Source: Nocardioides astragali
GTDB lineage: Bacteria > Actinomycetota > Actinomycetes > Propionibacteriales > Nocardioidaceae
Direction of reading: 5' to 3'
Length of the DNA: 64,000 bases
Assembly: GCF_024436375.1 (NCBI RefSeq)
Contig: NZ_JAFMZM010000004.1
Location: 558,001 to 622,000 of the forward strand
The notes below the pieces were generated by a model that saw only the letters and a program-made list of their open reading frames with translations, was not told the DNA's origin and searched no databases. A program made the translations under genes and the position numbers. Each line of letters begins with the position of its first letter. The stretch's first letter is position 1. Below are positions 45,445 to 56,218 of the stretch, one piece after another.

Positions 45445-46731
45445 TCAGGTGCCTGTCTCCACGAGGTCCTCGGGCTCGACCCCGCTGTCGGCCTCGAGGC
45501 CGTGGCGCCAGGTGTTCCAGTGCCAGGTCAGGTAGCGGTCGACGGCGCGGACCGCGTGCGCGCTCCGGATCGAGTGGAAGACGTCGAAAGCGTGCTGGGC
45601 GCCGGGCAGCTCGGCGTACACCACCGACTTGTGCGACGTGCGCCGCAGCTCCGCGACGAACAGCCGCGCCTGGTCGACGGCCACGAGCGTGTCGAGCTCG
45701 CCGTGGATGACGAAGAAGTCGGGGGCGTCGGGGGTGATGCGGAGGATGGGCGAGGCGGCCTCGTAGAGGTCAGGCGTGTCTGCCCACGTCGTCTGCATCA
45801 CCCTCGGGCCCAGGAAGGTGTCGCGCATCCCGATCGCGTTGGTCAGCCCGGTCGACCCCGCGAAGTCGTAGACGCCGTAGAACGGGACGGCCGCCTGCAC
45901 GCTGGTGTCCGCGTCCTCGAAGCCCGGCTGGAACTCGGGGTCACCCGCGGTCAGCGCGGCCAGCGCGGTCAGGTGCCCGCCGGCCGAGCCACCCGTGATC
46001 ACGACGTAGTCGGGGTCGCCGCCGTAGTCGGCGATGTTGTCCTTGACCCAGGCGATGGCGCGCTTGACGTCGACGATGTGGGCCGGCCAGGCGTCGCGCG
46101 GGGCGAGGCGGTAGTTGATCGCCACGCACACCCAGCCCTTGGCGGCCATCTGGTTCATCAACGGTCGTCCCTGGTGCTCCTTCTGGCCGACCGTCCAGGC
46201 GCCGCCGTGCACCTGCAGCAGGACCGGGGCTTCCTTGATCGCGTCCTCCCCGGCCGGGAGGTAGATGTCGAGGTGGCCGCGCCGGCCGGCCTCGGAGTAG
46301 GGGAGGTTGCTGATCACGCGCACGCCGTCGTCGGCGAAGCTGAAGGGTCGGGCCAGGCGCCGCCATGGCGTGGCCAGGTCGGCGGGGTCGGGCACCTGGT
46401 CGAGCTGCTCGACGTAGTCGACCCCCAGACCGTCGACCAGTGCATCCTCGAAGCCGTCTCCGACCTGGCGGCTCTGCTGGATGATGCGGGCCAGGCCCAG
46501 CGCGCTGGCACCCGCGAGCGCGAGGCCGGCCTTGGCCCGAAGTCCCCCTCGGCGCCCGCGGGTGAGGTGCGTCGCCGCGTCCAACGCCGTCAGCGCGAGC
46601 ATCTGGGGGGCGGTCTCGCCGAACAGCCAGCCGGCGACGAAGGCGGGGACACCCGCCCGCGCACCCCGCGGTGGACGCAGGGCGTTGACGGTCAGGGCAG
46701 CGAGGACGCTCTGGCGACGTAGGAAGCTCAC
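45445..46731 (-). CDS. Alpha/beta hydrolase, hormone-sensitive-lipase/carboxylesterase type
   Basis: 428 residues. An N-terminal extension of about 120 residues contains hydrophobic stretches (VPAFVAGWLFGETAPQMLALTAL, GLALAGASALGLARII) that may anchor it to the membrane. The hydrolase domain has the oxyanion motif VHGGAW, nucleophile GGSAGG, acid in IHGELDTLV and His in GAQHAFDVF. It hydrolyses carboxylic esters; the substrate is unknown. GTG 46731 follows a TAGGTT box by 6 bases. Confidence 0.88.
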   Translation of the reverse strand: MSFLRRQSVLAALTVNALRPPRGARAGVPAFVAGWLFGETAPQMLALTALDAATHLTRGRRGGLRAKAGLALAGASALGLARIIQQSRQVGDGFEDALVDGLGVDYVEQLDQVPDPADLATPWRRLARPFSFADDGVRVISNLPYSEAGRRGHLDIYLPAGEDAIKEAPVLLQVHGGAWTVGQKEHQGRPLMNQMAAKGWVCVAINYRLAPRDAWPAHIVDVKRAIAWVKDNIADYGGDPDYVVITGGSAGGHLTALAALTAGDPEFQPGFEDADTSVQAAVPFYGVYDFAGSTGLTNAIGMRDTFLGPRVMQTTWADTPDLYEAASPILRITPDAPDFFVIHGELDTLVAVDQARLFVAELRRTSHKSVVYAELPGAQHAFDVFHSIRSAHAVRAVDRYLTWHWNTWRHGLEADSGVEPEDLVETGT

Positions 46732-46737
46732 CGGCCA

Positions 46738-46743
46738 AACCTA
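46738..46743 (-). promoter_or_regulatory. -10 box (TAGGTT, minus strand)
   Basis: TAGGTT lies 6 bases before GTG 46731. Confidence 0.5.
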
Positions 46744-46786
46744 CTCGCCAGTACCACCTGCCGCGGAGAGGTCCGGGCTGCGGACG

Positions 46787-47524
46787 TCAGCTCGCCGGAC
46801 GCAGGTTCGCGGCCAGGAACTCGAGCACCGCATCGACCGCTACCTGCTGCCGGTGCGTGGTGACCGTCGAGTGGCCCCTCCCCTCGAGCTCCACCCGGAC
46901 GAAGGCGTCGCCGAGCTCGGTGGTGAGGGTGCCGAAGCGCCTCCCCACGGCCGGGTCCGAGCGGTAGCGCAGGCCGAGCACCTGCTGCCCGGCGGCGCAT
47001 CGTCCCTTCACGATGTCGAGGTCGCCGGGGGAGAGGTTGAGGTCGCGCGACCTCCCGGGCGTCACCGCGAACGGTGCGCTGGGCTGGCACAGGACGGGCG
47101 CCGTGACGGAGGGGTCGACCATCATCGCCAGTGCGAAGCCGCCGGTGAAGCACATGCCCAGGGCGCCCACCCCGCGGCCCCCGACCTCCTCGTGGAGCTC
47201 GCGGGCCAGCGAGCGGAGCCATCCGGCGACCGGGGTGGTCACGCCGCTGCGGAGCTTGGTGAACTCCTTGCTGACGCACACCTGCCGCAGCACCCTCGCC
47301 GTCGAGCGGGCCGTCATCGGCGCCCCGTCGGTGCCGAAGAGGCTCGGCATCACGACGGTGTAGCCCGCGTCCACCAGCTCGTGCGCGAACGCCGCGACCT
47401 CGGGGGTGATGCCCGGGATCTCGTGGACCACGACCACCGCGGGCCCGCTGCCTCTCCGGTACGTCCCATGGCTGACGCCGTCGTACGTGTGGGAGCCGCG
47501 GGTCCACCCGGCCGGGAAAGTCAT
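46787..47524 (-). CDS. Dienelactone hydrolase family protein
   Basis: 245 residues. VVVHEIPGITPEVAAFAHELVDAGYTVVMPSLFG starts the alpha/beta hydrolase core. GALGMCFTGGFAL carries the Cys nucleophile typical of dienelactone hydrolases, and the His lies in EGRGHSTVT. The family opens lactones in aromatic degradation, but many members act on other esters, and no catechol-pathway genes are adjacent. ATG 47524 is supported by a weak CACACT box 6 bases upstream. Confidence 0.87.
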   Translation of the reverse strand: MTFPAGWTRGSHTYDGVSHGTYRRGSGPAVVVVHEIPGITPEVAAFAHELVDAGYTVVMPSLFGTDGAPMTARSTARVLRQVCVSKEFTKLRSGVTTPVAGWLRSLARELHEEVGGRGVGALGMCFTGGFALAMMVDPSVTAPVLCQPSAPFAVTPGRSRDLNLSPGDLDIVKGRCAAGQQVLGLRYRSDPAVGRRFGTLTTELGDAFVRVELEGRGHSTVTTHRQQVAVDAVLEFLAANLRPAS

Positions 47525-47579
47525 GGGCGCAGTGTGACGCACCTGCGCCACGTCGGCCCAGGTCCGGCTCAGGTCGGGC

Positions 47580-48224
47580 TCAGAAGGTGTAGCCGAACGC
47601 CTCGAGGTCGGCGGCGTACACCTCCGTGACCTTGTCGCGAGCGGCGTCGGAGTAGTAGTCGCGGTAGCTGCCGTGGGGCGACTTGTTGCGGTGGGGCACC
47701 CGCGCCGGCTCGCCGCCGAGGCGGCGCTCGACCTCCTCGAGGTCGACCGCGAAGGTCTCGGTGCGGCCGACGAAGTCCACCTCACGACCCGGCGCCCGCA
47801 GGTAGTCGATCTGCGGGCGCCCGACCCGCGGCAGCTCCTCGGTCCCGCGCAGCACGAACTCCTCGAAGCCCGAGTACGCCGCCGCTGCCCGCCACATGTC
47901 GTTGCCGCGCATGCGGGTGGCGCGCTCGCCCTGTGGCCGCCCGCTCGAGGGTCCCCACTCCCGGTCCCAGTCCTGGATCATCGACCACCACGACACCATC
48001 CGGGCCCACGGGTTGCGGACGAACGCGAAGGACCAGTAGTCGGCCGTCTGCGGCTCGGCGCGGAGGATGCGCTCGTACGGCGCGTGCCGGCCCAGCGGTG
48101 GGGAGACGCCCGGCGCCTTGCTCCGCGCGTCCGGGCAGCAGCGCCTGAAGGTCACCCCGACCGACACCCCGCCCGTCTTGGGCACGTGCACGAAGAGTGC
48201 GCGTCTGGCGTCGGAGATCAGCAC
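47580..48224 (-). CDS. Sulfotransferase-family protein, paralogue A
   Basis: 214 residues. The N-terminal LFVHVPKTGGVSV is the PAPS 5'-phosphosulfate loop, and FAFVRNPWARMVSWWSM is the 3'-phosphate motif. This is the sulfotransferase type named after chondroitin/heparan enzymes (Sulfotransfer_2-like). No signal peptide is seen, so it acts in the cytosol, probably on a lipid or sugar. GTG 48224 follows TAGCCT by 7 bases. It is closely similar over its whole length to the gene at 48954, with which it flanks a third sulfotransferase-like gene. Confidence 0.83.
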   Translation of the reverse strand: MLISDARRALFVHVPKTGGVSVGVTFRRCCPDARSKAPGVSPPLGRHAPYERILRAEPQTADYWSFAFVRNPWARMVSWWSMIQDWDREWGPSSGRPQGERATRMRGNDMWRAAAAYSGFEEFVLRGTEELPRVGRPQIDYLRAPGREVDFVGRTETFAVDLEEVERRLGGEPARVPHRNKSPHGSYRDYYSDAARDKVTEVYAADLEAFGYTF

Positions 48225-48231
48225 GGGCGCG

Positions 48232-48237
48232 AGGCTA
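48232..48237 (-). promoter_or_regulatory. -10 box (TAGCCT, minus strand)
   Basis: TAGCCT lies 7 bases before GTG 48224. Confidence 0.45.
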
Positions 48238-48294
48238 GCCCACGCCCGCCCTGCTGGCGGAGCCCGTGGGTGGACGATGGGGGATGATCGGTGG

Positions 48295-48960
48295 GTGATG
48301 ACGTTCCTCGGGCGCGGTCCCGGCCGCGACTTCGTGCTGCTCGCGCTGCCGAAGACCGCGAGCACCTCGCTGGAGCGCACGCTGTCGCCCTACGCCACTG
48401 AGGTGGTCAGCTCGCCCCCGGCCCGCAAGCACCTCCCCGCGCGGGGGTTCGTGCACACCAAGGCGCACGAGCTGGCCGAGCAGGGGCACCCGCGCGAGTC
48501 GTACGAGCTGGTCACGATGTTCCGCGAGCCGATCGCGTGGCTGGAGTCCTGGTGGCGCTACCGCGCGCGTGACGACAGCCGCCGGTCGACGGCCGACATG
48601 TCGTTCGAGGAGTTCGCGCTGCACTACCTGGCAGGCGACGACGGCGCACCGGTCCCGAAGGGTCGTCCGGCGAGGTTCATCCAGGCCCAGGGGGCGGTGG
48701 CTGTGGACCGTGTGTTCAGTGTCGAGCGCCCCGGCGTCTGGACGGCGTGGTTCAGCGAACGGGTCGGCGAGCCCCTGCTGTTCGAGCGCCGCAATGCCTC
48801 CGCCGTCGAGCGCGGCGAGCTCAGCGCCTCGACCCGGGAGGGGCTGGTGGCGCTCTTCGCACCGGAGTACGAGGTGTGGCACCGGCTCGCCGACACGGGC
48901 GAGTGGTCAGGTGCTCGGGGCACCCGGCTCGCCGGCCTGGCGGAGGAGCTCGATCAGTAG
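48295..48960 (+). CDS. Sulfotransferase-like protein, divergent type
   Basis: 221 residues. FVLLALPKTASTSLERTL resembles the phosphosulfate loop (PKTxSTSL) and YELVTMFREPIAWLESWWRYR the 3'-phosphate motif, but the rest differs from the two flanking paralogues. The acceptor is unknown. GTG 48295, directly followed by ATG 48298, is taken as the start because GATGAT ends 6 bases before it. It is divergent from paralogue A and overlaps the end of paralogue B by 7 bases. Confidence 0.77.
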   Translation: MMTFLGRGPGRDFVLLALPKTASTSLERTLSPYATEVVSSPPARKHLPARGFVHTKAHELAEQGHPRESYELVTMFREPIAWLESWWRYRARDDSRRSTADMSFEEFALHYLAGDDGAPVPKGRPARFIQAQGAVAVDRVFSVERPGVWTAWFSERVGEPLLFERRNASAVERGELSASTREGLVALFAPEYEVWHRLADTGEWSGARGTRLAGLAEELDQ

Positions 48961-49595
48961 CGGTAGCCGAACAGCTCGATGTCCTCGGCGTAGACCTCGG
49001 CCACGCGCTGGCGCGTCTCGTCGGTGAAGTAGTCGTGGTAGGTGCCGTGCCGGGACTTGTTCTTGTGCACCGGGACGCTCGGCTCCAGGCCCAGCTGGAC
49101 CTGGACCCGCTGCAGGTCCTCGACGAAGTTCTCGGTGCGGCCGATGAAGTCGACCTCGCGGCCGAGCCTGGGGGCGCGCAGGTAGGTGATCTGCGGAGTG
49201 CCGACACGGGGGAGCTCCTCGGTGCCGCGCATCACGAACTCGTCGAACCCGGAGTAGGCCGCCGCCGCGCGCCACATCTCGTTGCCGTCGCGCATCGAGT
49301 TGTGCTTGACGTCCTGGGGCTTGCCGCTGGACGGCCCGTGCCGGCGGTCCCACGCCGTGATCATCGAGTACCACGAGACCATCCGGGCCCAGGGGTTGCG
49401 CACGAACCCGAACATCCAGTAGTCGGCGACCTGCGGCTCGTGCTTGAGGATCTTGCCGAGCGTGGCGTGCCGTCCGAGCGCGGGACGCGCCTTGCGAGCG
49501 TCCGGGCAGGCCTCCTTCACCGTCTCCTCGACCGATACGCCACCGGTCTTGGGGACATGGACGAAGAGGACCTGCCGAGAGTCGGAGATGAGCAC
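48954..49595 (-). CDS. Sulfotransferase-family protein, paralogue B
   Basis: 213 residues, closely related to paralogue A: same start (LISDSRQVLFVHVPKTGGVSV), same FGFVRNPWARMVSWYSM, same MWRAAAAYSGF and ELPRVG blocks, and same length. This suggests a local duplication. The C-terminal halves diverge more, including Lys-rich KNKSRHGTYHDYF, possibly altering acceptor choice. GTG 49595 has a TAGCCT box 6 bases upstream. Even the promoter layout is shared with paralogue A. Confidence 0.83.
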   Translation of the reverse strand: MLISDSRQVLFVHVPKTGGVSVEETVKEACPDARKARPALGRHATLGKILKHEPQVADYWMFGFVRNPWARMVSWYSMITAWDRRHGPSSGKPQDVKHNSMRDGNEMWRAAAAYSGFDEFVMRGTEELPRVGTPQITYLRAPRLGREVDFIGRTENFVEDLQRVQVQLGLEPSVPVHKNKSRHGTYHDYFTDETRQRVAEVYAEDIELFGYRY

Positions 49596-49601
49596 GCGCC
49601 G

Positions 49602-49607
49602 AGGCTA
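49602..49607 (-). promoter_or_regulatory. -10 box (TAGCCT, minus strand)
   Basis: TAGCCT lies 6 bases before GTG 49595, matching the box of the paralogous gene. Confidence 0.45.
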
Positions 49608-49775
49608 TCCCACGCTCACAGGGGCGCCGGACCACCGACCGGCACGCGGTGATGCCGCCGGAATGCCCGTTCTGCTGACGGCGTGGGTCTAGACCAGTTA
49701 CGGTGATTTCGCAAGGAAGATCGAAGGAACAGTCAAGACGTACAGGTTTCACTCAGGTCTCTCTCCCGGAGCCCG

Positions 49776-49805
49776 TAGCGTCTGTCGAGCCATCGTGGGG
49801 ATGGC
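49776..49805 (+). promoter_or_regulatory. Possible -10 (TAGCGT) and leader hairpin of the Tat-exported protein gene
   Basis: TAGCGT at 49776-49781 is followed by a perfect stem GCCATC (49789-49794), GTGGG loop, GATGGC (49800-49805). A G-rich ribosome binding region and GTG 49832 come next. This is one of the longer non-coding gaps of the window (49596-49831) and is visibly less GC-rich than the genes. Confidence 0.35.
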
Positions 49806-49831
49806 ATCAACGCCACCAGTGGGGGTCTCCC

Positions 49832-50284
49832 GTGTCTCAGTTCAACCGCCGTACGCTCGTGCGCGGCGCCGCGTGGAGCATCCCCGTCGTGGCCGTCGCC
49901 GCGCACTCGCCGGCGTTCGCGACGTCGCTCGCGGCGCCGCAGCCGTCGGGTGTCACCGCCTGCAAGCAGCCCGGTGGCCCCAACGGTCCCAACTGCCAGG
50001 GCTACCGGATGACGCTCAACTTGACGATCCAGCCCGGCGACACCTGGACGATCGACTTCACCGAGCTGCGGAATGACGGCACGGACGTCATGGCAACGGC
50101 GAGCCAGACCACCTTCCTCGCGGTGTCCTCGACGTCGTCCGTCCTCACCTTCGCGCTCTGCGGAAACTCCAGCCCGAGCCACTTCGGCCTCACCCTTCGT
50201 TACAGCGCGACCAACGACCGCACTGGTGAGACCACGACGAACCTCGGGGGCACGTTCGCTCTCAGCGGCATCAAGAACTGCTGA
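49832..50284 (+). CDS. Tat-exported small protein of unknown function
   Basis: 150 residues. The N-terminus FNRRTLVRGAAWSIPVVAVAAHSPAFA carries a twin-Arg followed by a modest hydrophobic core, predicting Tat export with cleavage near AFA-TS. The mature part is Thr/Ser-rich, beta-predicted and has four cysteines. It resembles the small RRxLVRG-type secreted proteins common in Nocardioides-like genomes, but no family name is certain. GTG 49832 is preceded by GGGGG about 6 bases upstream. Confidence 0.68.
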   Translation: MSQFNRRTLVRGAAWSIPVVAVAAHSPAFATSLAAPQPSGVTACKQPGGPNGPNCQGYRMTLNLTIQPGDTWTIDFTELRNDGTDVMATASQTTFLAVSSTSSVLTFALCGNSSPSHFGLTLRYSATNDRTGETTTNLGGTFALSGIKNC

Positions 50285-50299
50285 AAGCCGAACGCCGCC

Positions 50300-50305
50300 T
50301 AGCAT
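50300..50305 (+). promoter_or_regulatory. -10 box (TAGCAT)
   Basis: TAGCAT lies 7 bases before GTG 50313. Confidence 0.45.
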
Positions 50306-50312
50306 CGGCGCG

Positions 50313-50837
50313 GTGACCGCGCTTCGCCCCACCGGCTACCACCCCGCCACCAAGGCTCTGCACTGGCTGACCGTGCTGGCCCTTGCGACGCAGTTCGCGG
50401 TGGGCTACCAGATGGACGCCAACGACTCTGGTCGCGGCCGGGGCCGCGGCGAGAGCGGACGGGGTCGTGGCCGCGGTGGTGAGTCGGGCGGCTACCTCGA
50501 CGATCCCGACATCCTGCTCAAGGTCCATGTCGCCCTGGGTCTGACCATCCTGGGCCTCGCGGTCGCCCGTGTGGGGTGGCGTCGGGTCGCCGGGCTGCCG
50601 CCGTGGGCCGAGCAGCTCAGGCCGACCCAGCGGCGGGTGGCCACGTGGACGGAGCGGGTCCTGCTCATGACGCTGTTCGTCATCCCGCTCAGCGGCCTTG
50701 CCCTCGTGGCCGCGGGCGACGACGACCTGGTCTGGCTGCACGTCACCGGGCACGTCCTGTTCCTCGCCGCGCTCCTGGCCCATCTCGGGCTGGTGGCGTG
50801 GCGCGGGCTCCTGCCCCGGATGCTGCCCGCGACCTGA
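50313..50837 (+). CDS. Cytochrome b561-like membrane protein with an Arg-Gly-rich loop
   Basis: 174 residues with four membrane helices. Candidate haem ligands are His10/His17 (GYHPATKALHWLT), His72 in VHVALGLTIL, and two His in the last helix (LHVTGHVLFLAALLAHL). This fits the bacterial b561 / Ni-Fe-hydrogenase-cytochrome-like fold that moves electrons across the membrane. Between helices 1 and 2 lies a low-complexity loop (about 39-60) of repeated Arg-Gly with two GESG blocks, unusual for the family. It is convergent with the thioredoxin-rhodanese gene. Confidence 0.82.
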   Translation: MTALRPTGYHPATKALHWLTVLALATQFAVGYQMDANDSGRGRGRGESGRGRGRGGESGGYLDDPDILLKVHVALGLTILGLAVARVGWRRVAGLPPWAEQLRPTQRRVATWTERVLLMTLFVIPLSGLALVAAGDDDLVWLHVTGHVLFLAALLAHLGLVAWRGLLPRMLPAT

Positions 50838-50849
50838 CTCCCGCCTCGG

Positions 50850-51530
50850 TCAGCCCTCGAGCGGCCAGCCGCGCCGCACCCAGCCGATGGTGCCACCCGC
50901 GACGTTGACAGCAGGGAGCCCCTGGGCGCGCAGGTGGTCGACGACCTGGCGGCTGCGCGAGCCCACGGCGCAGATGACGAAGAACGGGGTGTCGCGGGGC
51001 AGCTCGGCGATCCGGCCGGGCACGTCGTTCATGGGGATGTGCACCGCCCCGGGGACGCGTCCGCCGGCCACCTCGTCGGCCTCGCGGACGTCGACGACGT
51101 ACGCGCCCCGGCTGTGGGCCGCGGCGAAGTCGTCGAGCCCGACCTCGTCCTGCGGGCCGTTGGCGGCGGCTTCCTGGGCCGCCTGCACCTCCTGGCGCAC
51201 GGCGTCCATGTCGAGCTCGCGGGCCTGCGTGATCACCTCGCCGAGGGCCTGCGGCGGGAGCGCGCCCGCCTGGTTGAAGAGCAGGATCCCGTCGCGGAAG
51301 AGCATCAGGGTCGGGATCGAGCTGATCGCGGCCATCTGGGCCAGCTGCTGCTCGGCCTCCGTGTCGACCTTGGCGAAGACGATGTCGGGGTTGTCCTCCG
51401 ACGCCTTCTCGAAGACCGGGGCGAACTGGCGGCACGGGCCGCACCACGCAGCCCAGAAGTCGACGAGGACGATGCCCTCGCCGCTCACGGTCTGCTCGAA
51501 GTCGGCCAGGGTCAGCTCGCGGGTGCTCAT
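50850..51530 (-). CDS. Thioredoxin-rhodanese fusion protein
   Basis: 226 residues. Residues 1-105 are a thioredoxin with the active site WCGPC (Cys30, Cys33) and cis-Pro in SSIPTLML. Residues about 128-226 are a rhodanese with the loop CAVGSRS (Cys187). The fusion suggests that persulfide carried on Cys187 could be reduced by the joined thioredoxin, or that the protein handles sulfane sulfur. No signal peptide, so cytosolic. A CAGGCT box ends 6 bases before the ATG. It shares strand with the MBL hydrolase and mycothiol-type genes. Confidence 0.92.
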   Translation of the reverse strand: MSTRELTLADFEQTVSGEGIVLVDFWAAWCGPCRQFAPVFEKASEDNPDIVFAKVDTEAEQQLAQMAAISSIPTLMLFRDGILLFNQAGALPPQALGEVITQARELDMDAVRQEVQAAQEAAANGPQDEVGLDDFAAAHSRGAYVVDVREADEVAGGRVPGAVHIPMNDVPGRIAELPRDTPFFVICAVGSRSRQVVDHLRAQGLPAVNVAGGTIGWVRRGWPLEG

Positions 51531-51575
51531 GCCTCAAGCCTGCCACGGCCCAGGAGCCGGCTCACGTCGGCCGGG

Positions 51576-52268
51576 TCACCACCCGCGGGCGCGCCACTCG
51601 CCGAGATGAGGTCGTTCGGCGCCGAGTGTCGAGTCGTTGCCGTGACCGGGGTAGAACCACGTCTCGTCGGCCAGGCGGTCGAAGACCTTGGCCTCGAGGT
51701 CGTCCATGATGGACGTGAAGTCCTCAGGGCTCGTCGTCCGGCCGGGGCCCCCGGGGAAGAGCGAGTCGCCGGTGAACAGGTGGGGCGTCGGCGAGGCGAC
51801 CGGGTCGTCGAGCAGCAGCACGATCGACCCGGGCGTGTGTCCGGCGACGGGGATGACGTGGAGGTCGCAGGTGCCGACGGCGACCTTGTCGCCCTCCCGG
51901 ACGCGGCGGTCGACGCTCACGCCGGTCTGCTCGGTGATCGGGTCGGCGTCGGGCTCGCCCGCCACCACGGTCGCTGCGGGGTGCACGGCCTTGACCGCGG
52001 CCAGCCCCCGGTGGTGGTCCCAGTGCTGGTGCGTCGTGACGATCGAGGTCAGCGACCGGTCGCCGATCAGCTCGAGCAGCCGCTCCGGTTCGGCGGCGGC
52101 GTCGATCAGCACCACCTCGTCGGTCTCGCCGCAGTGCAGGAGGTAGCAGTTGTTGGACATGTCGGGGTCGACGGCGACCTTGGTGAGGGTCAGGCAGCCG
52201 AGGCTGCGGACGTCGGGGTCCCCACCGGGGGAGACGTCCCCGGTGTAGCTGTCGCTGCGGTCGGTCAC
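51576..52268 (-). CDS. Metallo-beta-lactamase-fold hydrolase (glyoxalase-II-like)
   Basis: 230 residues. The metal motif THQHWDHH, then VAGHTPGS, TGDSLFPGG and YPGHGND supply the His/Asp ligands of a di-metal site. Members hydrolyse thioesters (glyoxalase II) or oxidise persulfides; the placement next to the thioredoxin-rhodanese gene fits thiol chemistry. GTG 52268 overlaps the stop of the upstream mycothiol-type gene (GTGA) and is preferred over GTG 52271. Confidence 0.88.
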   Translation of the reverse strand: MTDRSDSYTGDVSPGGDPDVRSLGCLTLTKVAVDPDMSNNCYLLHCGETDEVVLIDAAAEPERLLELIGDRSLTSIVTTHQHWDHHRGLAAVKAVHPAATVVAGEPDADPITEQTGVSVDRRVREGDKVAVGTCDLHVIPVAGHTPGSIVLLLDDPVASPTPHLFTGDSLFPGGPGRTTSPEDFTSIMDDLEAKVFDRLADETWFYPGHGNDSTLGAERPHLGEWRARGW

Positions 52269-52969
52269 CACGACTCCACCTCCGGGAGGGCTCCTGTGTC
52301 GGACGTGAGGCCCTCACCCGTACCCCGCCCGGTCAGCCACCAGCCGAGCGCCGACGACGTACCGCTGACGACGGGACCGCCGCCGCCCTCGCCGTAGTGC
52401 CAGGTCCGGTCGAGGTCGGTGGGCCGGACGCTGAACGGTGCGGGATAGGGGCGCTTGGTCATGGACTCCAGCAGGACCACCCGGAAGTCCTCGGGCCAGT
52501 CGTCGGCCGAGTAGCCGGCGTCGAGGTCGGCGTGGTGGATCTCCACCTCGCGTAGCCGCATCAGCACCACGTTGCCGAGCGCGAAGTCCGGTCCGTCGGG
52601 TGTGCGCTCGAAGCGCCCCTCCCAGTCGCTCTCGCTCATCGCCTCGAGCGCATGGCCGAACTGCCCGGTGGCGGCGAGGAAGCGCTCGCGCAGCTCAGCG
52701 GGCTGGGCCGTGGCGAGCTCGGCGATGTCGGTGTCGCGCGCCTCGGGCGAGGCGTACATCGGCCGGGGCCGTCCGAGGTGCGCGCCGTGCAGGACCCCGG
52801 CCAGCCCCTCGGCGTTGAGCGTGAGGTGGGCGACCACGTGCCCGCGGGTCCAGCCCGGGAGTTGGGAGGGCTCGGCATACTCGTGGTCGGAGAGGGCGTC
52901 GACCGTGCGGACGAGCGCTTGATCGGCTCGGGTGATCATGTCCGGGTCAGGTCGCAGAACGTCGGTCAC
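52265..52969 (-). CDS. Maleylpyruvate-isomerase-family, mycothiol-type DinB-fold enzyme
   Basis: 234 residues. The helical DinB-like domain shows LPGWTRGHVVAHLTLNAEGL with a metal-binding His, and LREVEIHHADLDAGY with further ligands. A smaller C-terminal domain follows (TWHYGEGGGGPVVSGTSSALGWWLTGRG). Family members use mycothiol as thiol cofactor for isomerisation or transfer. GTG 52969 is the likely start; a later in-frame ATG is possible. Overlap with the MBL gene implies coupling. Confidence 0.85.
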   Translation of the reverse strand: MTDVLRPDPDMITRADQALVRTVDALSDHEYAEPSQLPGWTRGHVVAHLTLNAEGLAGVLHGAHLGRPRPMYASPEARDTDIAELATAQPAELRERFLAATGQFGHALEAMSESDWEGRFERTPDGPDFALGNVVLMRLREVEIHHADLDAGYSADDWPEDFRVVLLESMTKRPYPAPFSVRPTDLDRTWHYGEGGGGPVVSGTSSALGWWLTGRGTGEGLTSDTGALPEVESW

Positions 52970-53075
52970 GAACTCATCGTGCCACCCACCCCCGCGGGTG
53001 ATCGATGGACCCGCTGTCGGTGCCGCGTGAGAGGGTGGAACGGCGCGTCGGGTTGACCCCGACTGACCACCGAGG

Positions 53076-53089
53076 CGAACATGTGTTCG
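53076..53089 (+). promoter_or_regulatory. LexA (SOS) box upstream of uvrA
   Basis: CGAACATGTGTTCG is a perfect palindrome fitting the actinobacterial/Bacillus-type LexA box GAACnnnnGTTC. It lies 31 bases before the uvrA GTG. A TTGACC at 53053-53058 could be the -35, which would place the box over the -10 region as expected for repression. Confidence 0.85.
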
Positions 53090-53120
53090 ACTCCGACATG
53101 ACGCCAGAACGAGGACCACT

Positions 53121-56177
<3,057 letters not shown>

Positions 56178-56218
56178 GCTCAGCGTTCCTACAGGTGGGC
56201 TGGCTACTCTCTGGCGAC

